In this document: positions 38,876 through 48,576 of the stretch, in pieces
How positions within the stretch are numbered: the first letter of the stretch is position 1
Layout of the letters: every line of letters begins with the position of its first letter
Source: Hathewaya proteolytica DSM 3090
GTDB taxonomy: Bacteria; Bacillota; Clostridia; Clostridiales; Clostridiaceae
Assembly: GCF_900142225.1 (NCBI RefSeq)
Contig: NZ_FRAD01000013.1
Coordinates: 39,617-103,616, forward strand
Reading direction: 5' to 3'
Length of the DNA stretch: 64,000 bases
Notes under the pieces: model-generated
Database searches by the model: none
Told to the model about the DNA's origin: nothing
The model's input: only the letters and a program-made list of their open reading frames with translations
Position numbers and translations under genes: made by a program

Positions 38876-39120
38876 ATACCTAACTATCCTTATAAAACAC
38901 GTAACAACATTCTATCCTATCAGTCATCACTGTATTCTACAATACAGCCACATAGCAGCATAAACACAAATATATCATCACATGCTTACAAAGATTTCGC
39001 TCGGTCCACACCCTACGTGCCACTTTCACGGCATAAGGCGTTCCATCGGTAATCAAATCATCTTTCAGTTTTCACTGACAATTGAAATAATTGGGGAAGA
39101 ATTTCAACTATCAATTATTT
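38876..39120 (-). ncRNA. Group II intron 3' half C
   Basis: Domain V is 39008-39041, identical to copies A and B. A compact hairpin pairs 39101-39112 with 39077-39088, with the twelve-base loop UCUUCCCCAAUU. This shows the shared loop element in its simplest form. ATTACCGATGG lies between. After domain V a stem AUCUUUGUAA/UUUUAUAAGGAU can form across the region, with an intergenic-repeat hairpin (38924-38955) in its loop. The junction is GGUAU|AGCGAA. Confidence 0.82.
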
Positions 39121-39126
39121 AATATA

Positions 39127-39155
39127 ATTATATAATAAATTGTGTATTTTTTCAA
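39127..39155 (-). promoter_or_regulatory. Promoter of half-intron unit C
   Basis: TTGAAA, 17 bases, TATAAT on the minus strand. This is the best -35 match of the four units and lies just after the protease terminator. Confidence 0.65.
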
Positions 39156-39236
39156 CGATTTATTAATTTTATTTGAACTTTTCGTTTATTTTTTTATTTT
39201 TTAATTTTACTTATAATTTCATTAGATTTTTATATA

Positions 39237-39267
39237 AAAAAGAACCCCATACTAGAGTTCTTTTTTA
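39237..39267 (-). terminator. Terminator of the broken S8 protease gene
   Basis: AAAAAAGAACTCTAGTATGG GGTTCTTTTTT, symmetric, between the protease stop and the unit C promoter. Confidence 0.85.
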
Positions 39268-39275
39268 ATGTTATT

Positions 39276-42200
39276 TTACCCAACCAATTGCAGTTGCTTA
39301 TCAACATATGGAATTTGACTGTAAATATTATCCCATACAAATACTTTTATAGTATGTCCACTTTCAATACATACTGAATTTTTTAACACAACTTCCCCAT
39401 GCGCACAAATAGTTTTAGAAGCTATAGATGAATTTACCATATTACCTTTATGGTCATATACACACATCATCAATGTCACATCTTTATCTTCCCCAGTAAT
39501 ATTGGTTGCCTTGACACTGAAAGTAGCATAATTATCTTCATATAAAATCCCCTGATCTAATCCCCATATACGAATTCCCCTTGTTTCATATTCATTAGAA
39601 GGAGATTCTTTTACATTGAATTTTATAGCATTGGCATCCACAATTTCATTCTTAGAATTCATTGCTTTAACTAATACATAATGTTCTCCACCATGAAGAT
39701 TTGACATAGTATAATATTTATTTTTACCACTATACACAACTTTTGAAGCATTATCTAAACTTATTTCATAATGATCAACTTGCGACTCCTTGGATGATTC
39801 TTCAATATTGTAATTTAGTTTTATTTCGTCACTATGCTCATATAACTGTTTGTCCAAATTAATCTTTAAGTGGGACTTAGCTGAATTAACTATGACAGTT
39901 TCTCCTGGAGTTATATTTCTTGCATAATCTACGCACCCCATATAAACTCTGTAAACTGGATTATTATTCTCTGGAAGTTCAAGATTCATATAATATTTAT
40001 GAAGCTCCTGTTCTTTTAATTTAAATGATTTTTTACCATTGGCATCCACGTAGTCCTTATCATTAACTATAAAAACAAAATCTGAAATTCCAGCACCCTT
40101 TTCGCCATCATAAGCCTCTAATTCCAAATTGCACTGAGACGAATCTGCTATGACAATATTGTTATTTTTCAATATAGGGCTTGTCTTATCAATTTTAACA
40201 GGAAAAGATATTACTTGTTCTTTCGCATTTTTAGCATCTGCCATCACTCGAATATTTATGGAATATTGGCCTTCTGGTACACTTACACGTTGACCCTTTT
40301 GAGAATCGTATACAGTACCATCCCACTTCCATTCATTCTGCACTCTCGCTTTTAAAGTATTTTCTGCAAATACCTCCTTACGAACATTTTCAGCCTGATG
40401 CAGAGTCCTAATAAACTTTCCTTCTTTATCCGTCACATCTACTTTTAAATACTTTGCATTTCTAAGCAAAGTTATCTGTGGTGCCACATTTGAAATAGCA
40501 TATGAATCATCAGGATTTATAGCAAAATATTCTGGTTTACTATCCTTACCTGCACCAATGTAATAGCTCTGATATCCACCAAACCCTTCTGTTATACCCA
40601 CAAGAGTTGTTTCTCCAATCACTGATTTTCCTGTATATATTGGGTTATCTAATACCGGTAAAGCTGACCAATCACCATAATACCCCATATAGGGAATATT
40701 TAACGGAACAATATCACCCTCTGAAATAAATGATATATATCCTTCCACAAATCTATCTTTTGTTACAGAGTCATCTAATTTCAATGTGGCATTTACGGAA
40801 ACAGTTTCTCCTGGTTTCACTTTTATCACTTCATTTTGAAACTCCATAGAAGCACCATCCAATTTTATATCGTATGGCTCACCATTCTTACTTTCATTGC
40901 ATTCAGTAAGAATCCCATATGGATTTGAAACCTTATAGCTTACCTCAACATCTCCATAATTTTTAATATCCATTGAAATAACATTCTTTTGCGTCAATAC
41001 ACCTAAAGAAACTGATGCATCACCTTTGTATGTCACTGTTACCTTGTTTTTTAACGCATCCTTCAGATTTACAAAACCTGCTCCTTGCTGTCTTGGAGAA
41101 TATGGAACACCATGCTCCTTATTCATTTTTATTTCTGCAGTATTCATAAGCAAGGTTTTATTTAATTTCACCTTATCTTCTTCATTTTTAAATTTCATAT
41201 TTAGTTTATTAATATGCTGCATAAGTAAAGCTGACGTACCTGATACGTAAGGCGTAGCCATGGAGGTACCTGACATATTTTTATATGAATTATCATTAAC
41301 TGTAGACCAAACAGCCCCACCAACACCTGTTATATCTGGTTTTAAATCGAGATTTGGAGCTGGTCCCCAAGATGAAAAATCCGACATACATCCACTTTCA
41401 TCATTATTTCTTTCCAATAATTGATTTTGAAAAGATACGGTAACACCTTTATCACAAAGATTTCTCAATTTTAGTCCATCACTATTTTTAATGAATATTG
41501 AGGGAATTAGTACATTTTTATCGAAAGCAGTTGCCTCCAAAATAGTTTCATTGTTATCCAGGTTGTATATGATTACACCCGCTGCCCCTCTATTCTGTGC
41601 ATTAATTTTTTTATCTTTAAACTCAATTTCTCCTCTCTTTATTAATGCAATTTTGTTTTTAAGACTTTTCCCTTGAAAGTCATTGATTTGATTTTTTTTC
41701 ATCAACTCTTCCAAGATTACAATCTACAACTTCATATTTAGCAGCCAATTTTCTAATATCCCAGTCTGTCATAGCATAAGGAATTTTCCCTTCTCCATCA
41801 GAAGAACCATAACTCATTAAAAAAGACGTTGAAATAGAATTATTAAAAGACGCTACTTGCAAACTATGGTGGGCAATACCTGGTGCTCCAATTGTAGACG
41901 TATCATTTATGCCATTATGTTTTTCAGGGTAAGTGGAATAGTATGCATTACCACCTGCCACAACAACCATAACACCCCTGTTAATAGCTTCCTTTATAGC
42001 TCTTTGCTGACCATCCTCAGGATTTTGAAATCCAGCCGAACCAGAAATACTCATATTTATTACATCCGCTCCATGAGCTACTGAATCCTCAATAGCTGCT
42101 ATGACATCACCTTCACATGCATTGCTAAGTTGTGGATTATTGGAAAATATCTTCATTGCAAGAAGCTGTGCTTCAGGGGCAACACCCCTTACTCCATTAT

Positions 42201-43056
42201 GCGAAGCCATTTCTTTATCATCACTACAATTAGCGCCTATAATTCCTGCTACGTGCATGCCGTGCATATAACCAATATTGCCAACAGCTTTATCGATAAC
42301 TTCATCATTCTTATCAATAAAATTGTATCCATAAGGAACCTTTTCAGTGTAATATCTTCCCTTAGACTTTGGGTTATTCTTATTAAGGTCCTCAACCTTT
42401 TTTTTGTTTAATTTAGCATTATTCTTACCACTCTCTGTTAAAACCATATCTTTGTGAGTATAATCTATACCTGAATCTATAACAGATATAACCATGCCCT
42501 CACCCTTGTAACCGTATTCCCTATACACTTCTTGTATTTTCCCAAGGTCCAAAGCATGTTTCACATCCCTTGAATATTCCTTTTCAATCGAAACATGTTT
42601 TATACCTTTAATGTTCTTAATTTTGTCCAAATCTTTCATTTTTGCTTTTACACTAAAACCGTTTATCAGAAGTACATATTCATTAGTAAAGATAGCCTCA
42701 CTATTTATTTTTCTTATCTCATCCTTAAAATATTTCTGTGAATTTAAAACCCTAGATATGAGTTGTTCATTCTTAGATGCAACTTCAAGAGATTGATCAC
42801 CCACATAGTCTTTTACAGCTTTATCTTCAATTTCCACTATAAAAGTAGTTATTTTCTCACCATCTAAAGCCTCTACTTTTGAAACCTCATGATCCTTTGA
42901 TGCTTCATTAAAAAGTCTTTTCAGTGATTGAAGATATAACTTATCTCCACTAGATTGTACCTGTGCTTGCACTTCCACAGAGGTAGAAAATATTACACTA
43001 AAAATCATAAAAAATGACATCACAAGGCTAATTATATTATTATGCTTTTTCCTCAT
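39276..43056 (-). pseudogene. S8 protease split by a frameshift in an A8 tract (phase-variable or broken)
   Basis: Paralogue of the 1220-residue protease. The first frame (41680-43056) holds signal peptide, propeptide, Asp (VISVIDSGIDYTHKDM) and His (HGMHVAGIIGAN). The second (39276-41714) holds the PA domain, catalytic Ser (SGTSMATPYVSGTSAL) and C-terminal domains ending in the KVFVWDN module. The break is at eight A residues (41692-41699). With seven As the frames join exactly where the intact paralogue is continuous. Without correction the first frame ends DEKKSNQ and lacks the Ser. Upstream is the LRR gene, 39 bases away. Sequencing error, transcriptional slippage or phase variation are all possible. 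Confidence 0.85.
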
Positions 43057-43094
43057 TTTAACGACTCCTTCACTGTATTTTAACTTTTATCAAT

Positions 43095-44648
43095 CTAATT
43101 TAAAACAAAATCCTTATTTTTAAGATTCAAATAGTATCCCGATACTGGACTATAATCGGAAATTTTATTTCCTTTTAAAGTTAGTGTTTTAAGATTTACT
43201 AAATTTCTAAGAGCTTCTATGTTGGTTATATTATTATTTTCAAGCCACAAGTAATTAAGGCTAGTACACTCCTTCAAAGCAGTTATATCCTGAACCTTAT
43301 CTCCCGTTAAATCTAAGTGTGTTAATTTATTCAAGGATGCAATAGCCGATATATCGCTTAAAACAAGAGTATTTTTTATCTCTATATTCTCTAGATTTCC
43401 AAGATTCTTTATTGCACTAATATCAGTAAGAGGATTCTGATTTATAAATAACTCTTTTAGATTTGACATGGATTGTATACCATTTAATGAGCTTATTTTA
43501 TTACCCGAAACATGCAATTTCTCCATGTTTATTAAGTTCTTCAATGAAGATAAACTTCCTATATCATTATTATTCATCTTTATATTTTTTAAGCTTTGAA
43601 TACCCGTCAAAGGTGATATATCATTTACCTTATTGCCAGCTATCCACAATAACTCAAGTTTTTTCATATTCCTTAATGGAGTTAAATCCGTAATTCTGTT
43701 ATTATCCAAATGCAAACTTTTCAAATTTGAAATAGTAGAAAGAGGCGATATATTTGATATACCGTTTTCTACAAGATCTAAATAATGTAGGCTGTCTAGG
43801 CCATTAAATGCCCCTTGCTCTATGTTAGTTATACTGCATGATGATAACCCAAGTTGCTCTAAAGCTTTCAAGTTTTCAAAAGTGTTTTTCTTTAAAGTAT
43901 AAATTGGATTTCCCGCTACATAAAGCCATTTTAATTTTTTAAGATTTTTTACTGGAGATAAATCAGAAACTTGCATATAATCTATATCCAAAACTTCCAA
44001 AGATTCTAAATACTCAATTCCTGTAAGATTTTCTATTTCCATAATGCCATAATTTATTGGAACAAGATTCTTTAAATTTTTTACATCACCTCTAGTAATG
44101 GTACCAGTTGGTTTATCTATAGACTGTCTTACAGCACTTTCCAACCCCTTATCTGCAAATACTACTACTTCCTTGTCATTTTTTTGGTCTTCCTTTGGAT
44201 CATCCTTTGAATCATTTCCACCTTGTCCATTTGTTGATAAGTATTTTTCCTGTGATAATCTCTTCCCATTATTTTTTTCATCTTCAACCCATATTTTTAT
44301 ACAATTAGCTTTTGCAGGAACCTTCATATAGCACGTATAATCCTTAGATTCAGTAGGCTTAATGCTTTCTGAAAAACTAACCTTATTTAAACATTTATCC
44401 TTATCATTAAACATAGATACAATTAACTTACACTGTTTTTCCTCACCACTTTTGTTGCATAAGTTTATATTGAAACGTTGATTTTTATTTATCATTACCT
44501 TATCTACAGTATTTATAAAACTAACATCTATATCACTATCCGCTGCTAAAACTTTACTTGGTGATAAGCATATGATAAATCCCAAACACACCGTAAATAT
44601 GCCCATGATATTTCTTTTTAAAATACACTTTTTGATATGTTTTAACAT
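43095..44648 (-). CDS. Internalin-like leucine-rich-repeat surface protein
   Basis: Secreted protein of 517 residues. The ATG chosen follows AAGGGAGAAATAATT; a start 7 codons earlier overlaps that site. Signal peptide is residues 1-35. A beta domain of about 95 residues (CKLIVSMFNDKDKC...) comes first, then a KDDPKEDQKND linker. A cap (VVFADKGLESAVRQ) follows and then about 14 internalin-type repeats of 22 residues. The last repeats (NLKTLTLKGNKISDYSPVSG) match the ends of the LRR blocks in the 901-residue protein. It starts 27 bases after the stop of exon B, mirroring the exon D/LRR arrangement. Both copies therefore come from a duplicated exon-LRR-protease cassette. Confidence 0.88.
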   Translation of the reverse strand: MLKHIKKCILKRNIMGIFTVCLGFIICLSPSKVLAADSDIDVSFINTVDKVMINKNQRFNINLCNKSGEEKQCKLIVSMFNDKDKCLNKVSFSESIKPTESKDYTCYMKVPAKANCIKIWVEDEKNNGKRLSQEKYLSTNGQGGNDSKDDPKEDQKNDKEVVVFADKGLESAVRQSIDKPTGTITRGDVKNLKNLVPINYGIMEIENLTGIEYLESLEVLDIDYMQVSDLSPVKNLKKLKWLYVAGNPIYTLKKNTFENLKALEQLGLSSCSITNIEQGAFNGLDSLHYLDLVENGISNISPLSTISNLKSLHLDNNRITDLTPLRNMKKLELLWIAGNKVNDISPLTGIQSLKNIKMNNNDIGSLSSLKNLINMEKLHVSGNKISSLNGIQSMSNLKELFINQNPLTDISAIKNLGNLENIEIKNTLVLSDISAIASLNKLTHLDLTGDKVQDITALKECTSLNYLWLENNNITNIEALRNLVNLKTLTLKGNKISDYSPVSGYYLNLKNKDFVLN

Positions 44649-44675
44649 AATTATTTCTCCCTTCACCATAATGTT

Positions 44676-47600
44676 TTACAATTCTATAATTATACTTTTG
44701 CCTTTTGCAAGACCATTCTCAGAGTGAATACTCCAACCATCCTCTAAAACAAGCTTGGCATTTCTTTTACCACCAATAACATCTGAAACACCCTTAACAT
44801 CACTTTCAGTTAGTCCCATGCCAAAACTACTTGTACCTAAACCATACTCACCTGCAGTATATTTGTAATACTTTTCAGCTTTAGTATAGTTACTCTGCAA
44901 AGTATAACTCTTATCATCTAGAACTATTTTAAACTTAGAAAAATCAAAAATAAGTTTGTCCAAATCTGTCTTAGCTATACCCTTAATAGTAGATCTTAAA
45001 GCCTTATTGTAAAATTCAATGCCTGTAATCTCCATTGTGTTATTAAAAACAGGTACATTAGCTTCAGATTTTCTCGTAACATCAATAATGAAGTACTTTT
45101 TAACATCCTCTTTACTTGTAAATTCTCTATCCACAGTAATCATAATCTTGTCTCCAAGTATTTTAACTTCACTATCATTATTCAATTGAGCCATACAATT
45201 TATTGCATGATAATTAAAACTGTTTAAATCTTCTTTTATAAGTTGTCCGTTTTTTTCATTTACTAATTGAAAAAGTATACTTGTAGTTCCCAGGGTTTTA
45301 TTACTAGTGGATACCACTTCTATACCAATGACCTCTTTACCCTCTTCTAATTTTTTTATTCTATTTGCCATATAGTCAAGCCTTGTTATCATGTTCTTTT
45401 TAAATTCTTCATTATTGGATTCCTTTACTATTTCCCTTGCACTATCAACATCGACTTGTAATTTACTACCTTCAGCTTTTACAACAGCCTCCAAAGCTTC
45501 CTTCTGAATTTGTGCCTCGTCCTTTTCAGGAAGCATAACTTTTTGCTTTATGACAAAACCGAAATCTTGACTTATACGAGATTCCTTTGAAGTCGATAAA
45601 TCCACAGCTGTAACAATGTATTTATGCTGTTTTATATCAATGCCAGATATATCTCCTTCTAAAAGCACTATATTCCCTTCTGCATCACTAGTGGTTTTTG
45701 AATCCAAAGTAATATACTCTCCAAGTTCATTATCTCTATTCAATATATTATCACCATTTTTATCATTCCATTTATAAAGCCTTACTTCATAACCTACTTC
45801 AGCAAATATACCCTTATGGAATGATATTTTCTTTGGATTTGCATGTTCATCATATGTCACCATGAAATCTACATCCTGTTGCAAATTTTCCTTTAAAAGC
45901 TTTGGTGCTGGTTTAGCTACTACGACTTTAAAACTTATACTCTCTTCACTTACACCATCACTTACCTTTACAGTAACCACTGTTTCTCCTACCTTAACAG
46001 GCATAAACTGTATACTTCCACCGCTGCTTATTTCTGGGTTTATTATCCCTTCAGGTTTACACTCAATGGATGTTATATTTAGCTTACCACCTTTAGTACT
46101 TTCAGCAATATCCTGTGGTTTGATAAAAACGTAATACTCGCCTTGGTTAACCTCTTTATTCAAATTACCCTTTGCCACAACTGTCTTGCTCTCATCCTTT
46201 TTAGTTATAGTGATTTTTATAGCACCCTGAGCTTTATTCTTATCACGATTAAATAAATCTTCTTGCTTTATTTTTATAAATACGTAACCATTTCTATCAA
46301 TTTCAGGTTTTTCAACCATCTCATGACTTGTTACATTAAATACATAATCATTAAGGTTATCCCTAATAACAGTATTGGTTCCCTTAAAAACTAACTGCAT
46401 TTTTACCCTTGCCACTCCAGCACTTCCATAAACTCCAAGTACTTTAAAACCAACCCCCTGGTTAATCTGACTATTATCTATACACTCCTTAACCTTATTA
46501 AGCCTTGCCATTAGTTCATTTTTAAGAACAGTATCTTTAATTTTATCCACTATGACTTTAGCAGCATCGTAGCTTTCTTTAGTATTATCTATTTCAGCCT
46601 TTGATACTAACTTATATGCCTGATTTTTTAACTCTTCCTGCTCCAAATTCCCTTGTGCTAAAGTAATAGTAATAACGTGCCCGTCATCCTTTTCTGATTC
46701 CATGTCATTTTTTCCTGTGGCAGTCAAAAGGAACCTATACTCTCCTTTCTGTAAATCACCTAATTCAACCTCATCTAAAACAACTTCCCCACTATCATTC
46801 TGTTTAGTTTTGCATGACAAAACAACCGGATTTTCTAGATTATCCTCACCTACACCATAAGCATTATCCTTTAACCTATAAAGCTTTATTGTAAGATCCT
46901 CTTCATAGAAAATTCCAGCATTAAACTTTATCTTATCAACTACACCATCGTAATTATCTGTTACAAAAAAATCCTTACCTTGTACAAGATTTTCTTTTAC
47001 CATAGGAACTCGTAAACTTTTATAATTAAACTCTATGGATTTTGATATGGACTTAGTTTTATTAGATGCCACAATGTGGATTTTATATGCTTTACTATCA
47101 CATTCCTCCATTGATATATATTTATCAAATTTCCCCTTATCATCAGCGTTGATTTGATCTAAATATACATAATCCTCATCTTCACTACTAATCCGAAAGG
47201 TTATATTAGCATTTTTGCAAGAAGAACCAACTATTCTAATTCCCATTTCTGCCACTTGGATTCCATGTTCATCAATATTAAGATGTAATTCCTCATTACC
47301 ATCGTCAGGCTTTGATGGGTTCTCCGGTTTACCTTGTTTTATTTCTATATAAACATTGTGCTTTACAATGTACACACCATTTTGAATAAGAAATACTGAA
47401 TACTTGTCTCCATTTTTTACTATATCAACTTGGACGTTTTTATCATTTCCCCCATTGATTTCATGATTTAATATCCTATTCAATTCAATCTTTACCAAGG
47501 ATATTTTTGTATCATAATTATTTTCAGTATTTGTAGGCAACTCGTATATATCTCTTATCAACATTAGTTTTTTGCTAAGTATATTTAAACTATTATTTAT

Positions 47601-48056
47601 ATCATTAACAACTTTTTGAATTTCTTTTGCTGTGAATGTATATCTTGGCTTTTTAGTCTTAGTATCTTTTGCCACATCTTCAAATGCTACTGTGCCTATC
47701 TTTCCTAAATCTGCACTCACCTTTTGATCACTGAGCTTTTTCAACACAAATTTTATATTTTCTCCAGTTATACCAGTGATTCCAGCCTGATGAAAAACAT
47801 CAAGGTTTATATTGTTTTTACCATCTGTCTCATTGAAATTATCAACTGCTGAATTTATCAAAATTATATTATTATCAATTTGATTTAAAAAACTTTCAAT
47901 ATCAGCCTTAAGAAAGCTCTGTTGGTCAGATAAGCTCATAACTTGTTTTAACGCCTCAATATTCTCTTCATCAATCCCCCCTACATTTAACTTTTCAAAT
48001 TGACTTACGTCTAAATTCTTTATATCTTCTTTTTTTATAATTGTATTTGTATCGCT
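44676..48056 (-). CDS. Surface-protein 3' exon B, large (no signal peptide)
   Basis: Coding region of 1126 residues opening SDTNTIIKKEDIKNLDVSQF in the same phase as the other units. The frame extends to a TTG (48080, reading MRKKIARDSD) with no ribosome binding site, and then to an in-frame TAG. The first 230 residues align with exon D. Next come an Ig-like segment (YLDQINADDKGKFD), then beta domains alternating with two short helical modules (around residues 485-540 and 890-945). Those modules resemble the repeats of the 54634 gene. It looks like a surface-displayed adhesin or S-layer subunit lacking its export N-terminus. It is followed by LRR and protease genes. Confidence 0.78.
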   Translation of the reverse strand, partial: SDTNTIIKKEDIKNLDVSQFEKLNVGGIDEENIEALKQVMSLSDQQSFLKADIESFLNQIDNNIILINSAVDNFNETDGKNNINLDVFHQAGITGITGENIKFVLKKLSDQKVSADLGKIGTVAFEDVAKDTKTKKPRYTFTAKEIQKVVNDINNSLNILSKKLMLIRDIYELPTNTENNYDTKISLVKIELNRILNHEINGGNDKNVQVDIVKNGDKYSVFLIQNGVYIVKHNVYIEIKQGKPENPSKPDDGNEELHLNIDEHGIQVAEMGIRIVGSSCKNANITFRISSEDEDYVYLDQINADDKGKFDKYISMEECDSKAYKIHIVASNKTKSISKSIEFNYKSLRVPMVKENLVQGKDFFVTDNYDGVVDKIKFNAGIFYEEDLTIKLYRLKDNAYGVGEDNLENPVVLSCKTKQNDSGEVVLDEVELGDLQKGEYRFLLTATGKNDMESEKDDGHVITITLAQGNLEQEELKNQAYKLVSKAEIDNTKESYDAAKVIVDKIKDTVLKNELMARLNKVKECIDNSQINQGVGFKVLGVYGSAGVARVKMQLVFKGTNTVIRDNLNDYVFNVTSHEMVEKPEIDRNGYVFIKIKQEDLFNRDKNKAQGAIKITITKKDESKTVVAKGNLNKEVNQGEYYVFIKPQDIAESTKGGKLNITSIECKPEGIINPEISSGGSIQFMPVKVGETVVTVKVSDGVSEESISFKVVVAKPAPKLLKENLQQDVDFMVTYDEHANPKKISFHKGIFAEVGYEVRLYKWNDKNGDNILNRDNELGEYITLDSKTTSDAEGNIVLLEGDISGIDIKQHKYIVTAVDLSTSKESRISQDFGFVIKQKVMLPEKDEAQIQKEALEAVVKAEGSKLQVDVDSAREIVKESNNEEFKKNMITRLDYMANRIKKLEEGKEVIGIEVVSTSNKTLGTTSILFQLVNEKNGQLIKEDLNSFNYHAINCMAQLNNDSEVKILGDKIMITVDREFTSKEDVKKYFIIDVTRKSEANVPVFNNTMEITGIEFYNKALRSTIKGIAKTDLDKLIFDFSKFKIVLDDKSYTLQSNYTKAEKYYKYTAGEYGLGTSSFGMGLTESDVKGVSDVIGGKRNAKLVLEDGWSIHSENGLAKGKSIIIEL

Positions 48057-48362
48057 ATCCCTCGCTATCTTTTTCCGCAATGCAATAATATTCTATATTT
48101 TTAGTCATCACTGCATTTTACAATACAGCCACATGAGCACATACATACATAAGCATATCATCACATACTTACAAAAATTTCGCTCGGTCCACACCCTACG
48201 TGCCACTTTCACGGCATAAGGCGTTCCATCGGTAATTAATGTGCTACGAAATATTCATAATTAACACAGTTTGATATTTAAAATATGACAACACATAACT
48301 AAGCTTTTTATTCAGTAGTTGTAGATATTATCATTGGGAAGATTTTAAATATCATAAATACA
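48057..48362 (-). ncRNA. Group II intron 3' half B
   Basis: Domain V is 48191-48224. The hairpin pairs 48342-48353 with 48273-48284 (GAUAUUUAAAAU/AUUUUAAAUAUC), with UCUUCCCAAU at the start of the loop. ATTACCGATGG precedes domain V. The post-V stem pairs AUUUUUGUAA with UUGCGGAAAAAGAU, with GU pairs where copy A has AU. An intergenic-repeat hairpin CUGUAUU-GUAA-AAUGCAG lies in the loop (48105-48135). The junction is GAGGGAU|AGCGAU. Confidence 0.83.
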
Positions 48363-48368
48363 TATAAG

Positions 48369-48397
48369 ATTATACAAGTATTATTTGTATATACCAG
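48369..48397 (-). promoter_or_regulatory. Promoter of half-intron unit B
   Basis: TATAAT with a weak -35 (CTGGTA) at 17 bases, conserved with unit A. Sits between the BspA-like gene's terminator and the intron half. Confidence 0.5.
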
Positions 48398-48520
48398 TTA
48401 TTTAATTTATCAAATTACTTAATATTGCATTTATGCCATTTGTATTTTGGAATAGATAATCATTCAACAATAGATAATATCTATTTGTATATATTAACAT
48501 CAATGAAATGCTGGGCACAC

Positions 48521-48560
48521 AAAAAAAAAGAGAGCTTTCCTTATGGAAAGTTCTCCTTAG
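48521..48560 (-). terminator. Terminator of the BspA-like LRR gene
   Basis: GAGAACTTTCCATAAGGAAA GCTCTC followed by a run of nine Ts on the minus strand. Confidence 0.85.
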
Positions 48561-48576
48561 TAAAAGAAAATTATTC

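Noticed and set aside
39276..43056. Two separate genes for the protease halves
   Set aside because: The second frame has no ribosome binding site or signal peptide, and the intact paralogue is continuous across the break.
44676..48080. TTG at 48080 as true start of the 1126-residue protein
   Set aside because: No ribosome binding site, no signal peptide, and the sister copy A has TTA at this place.
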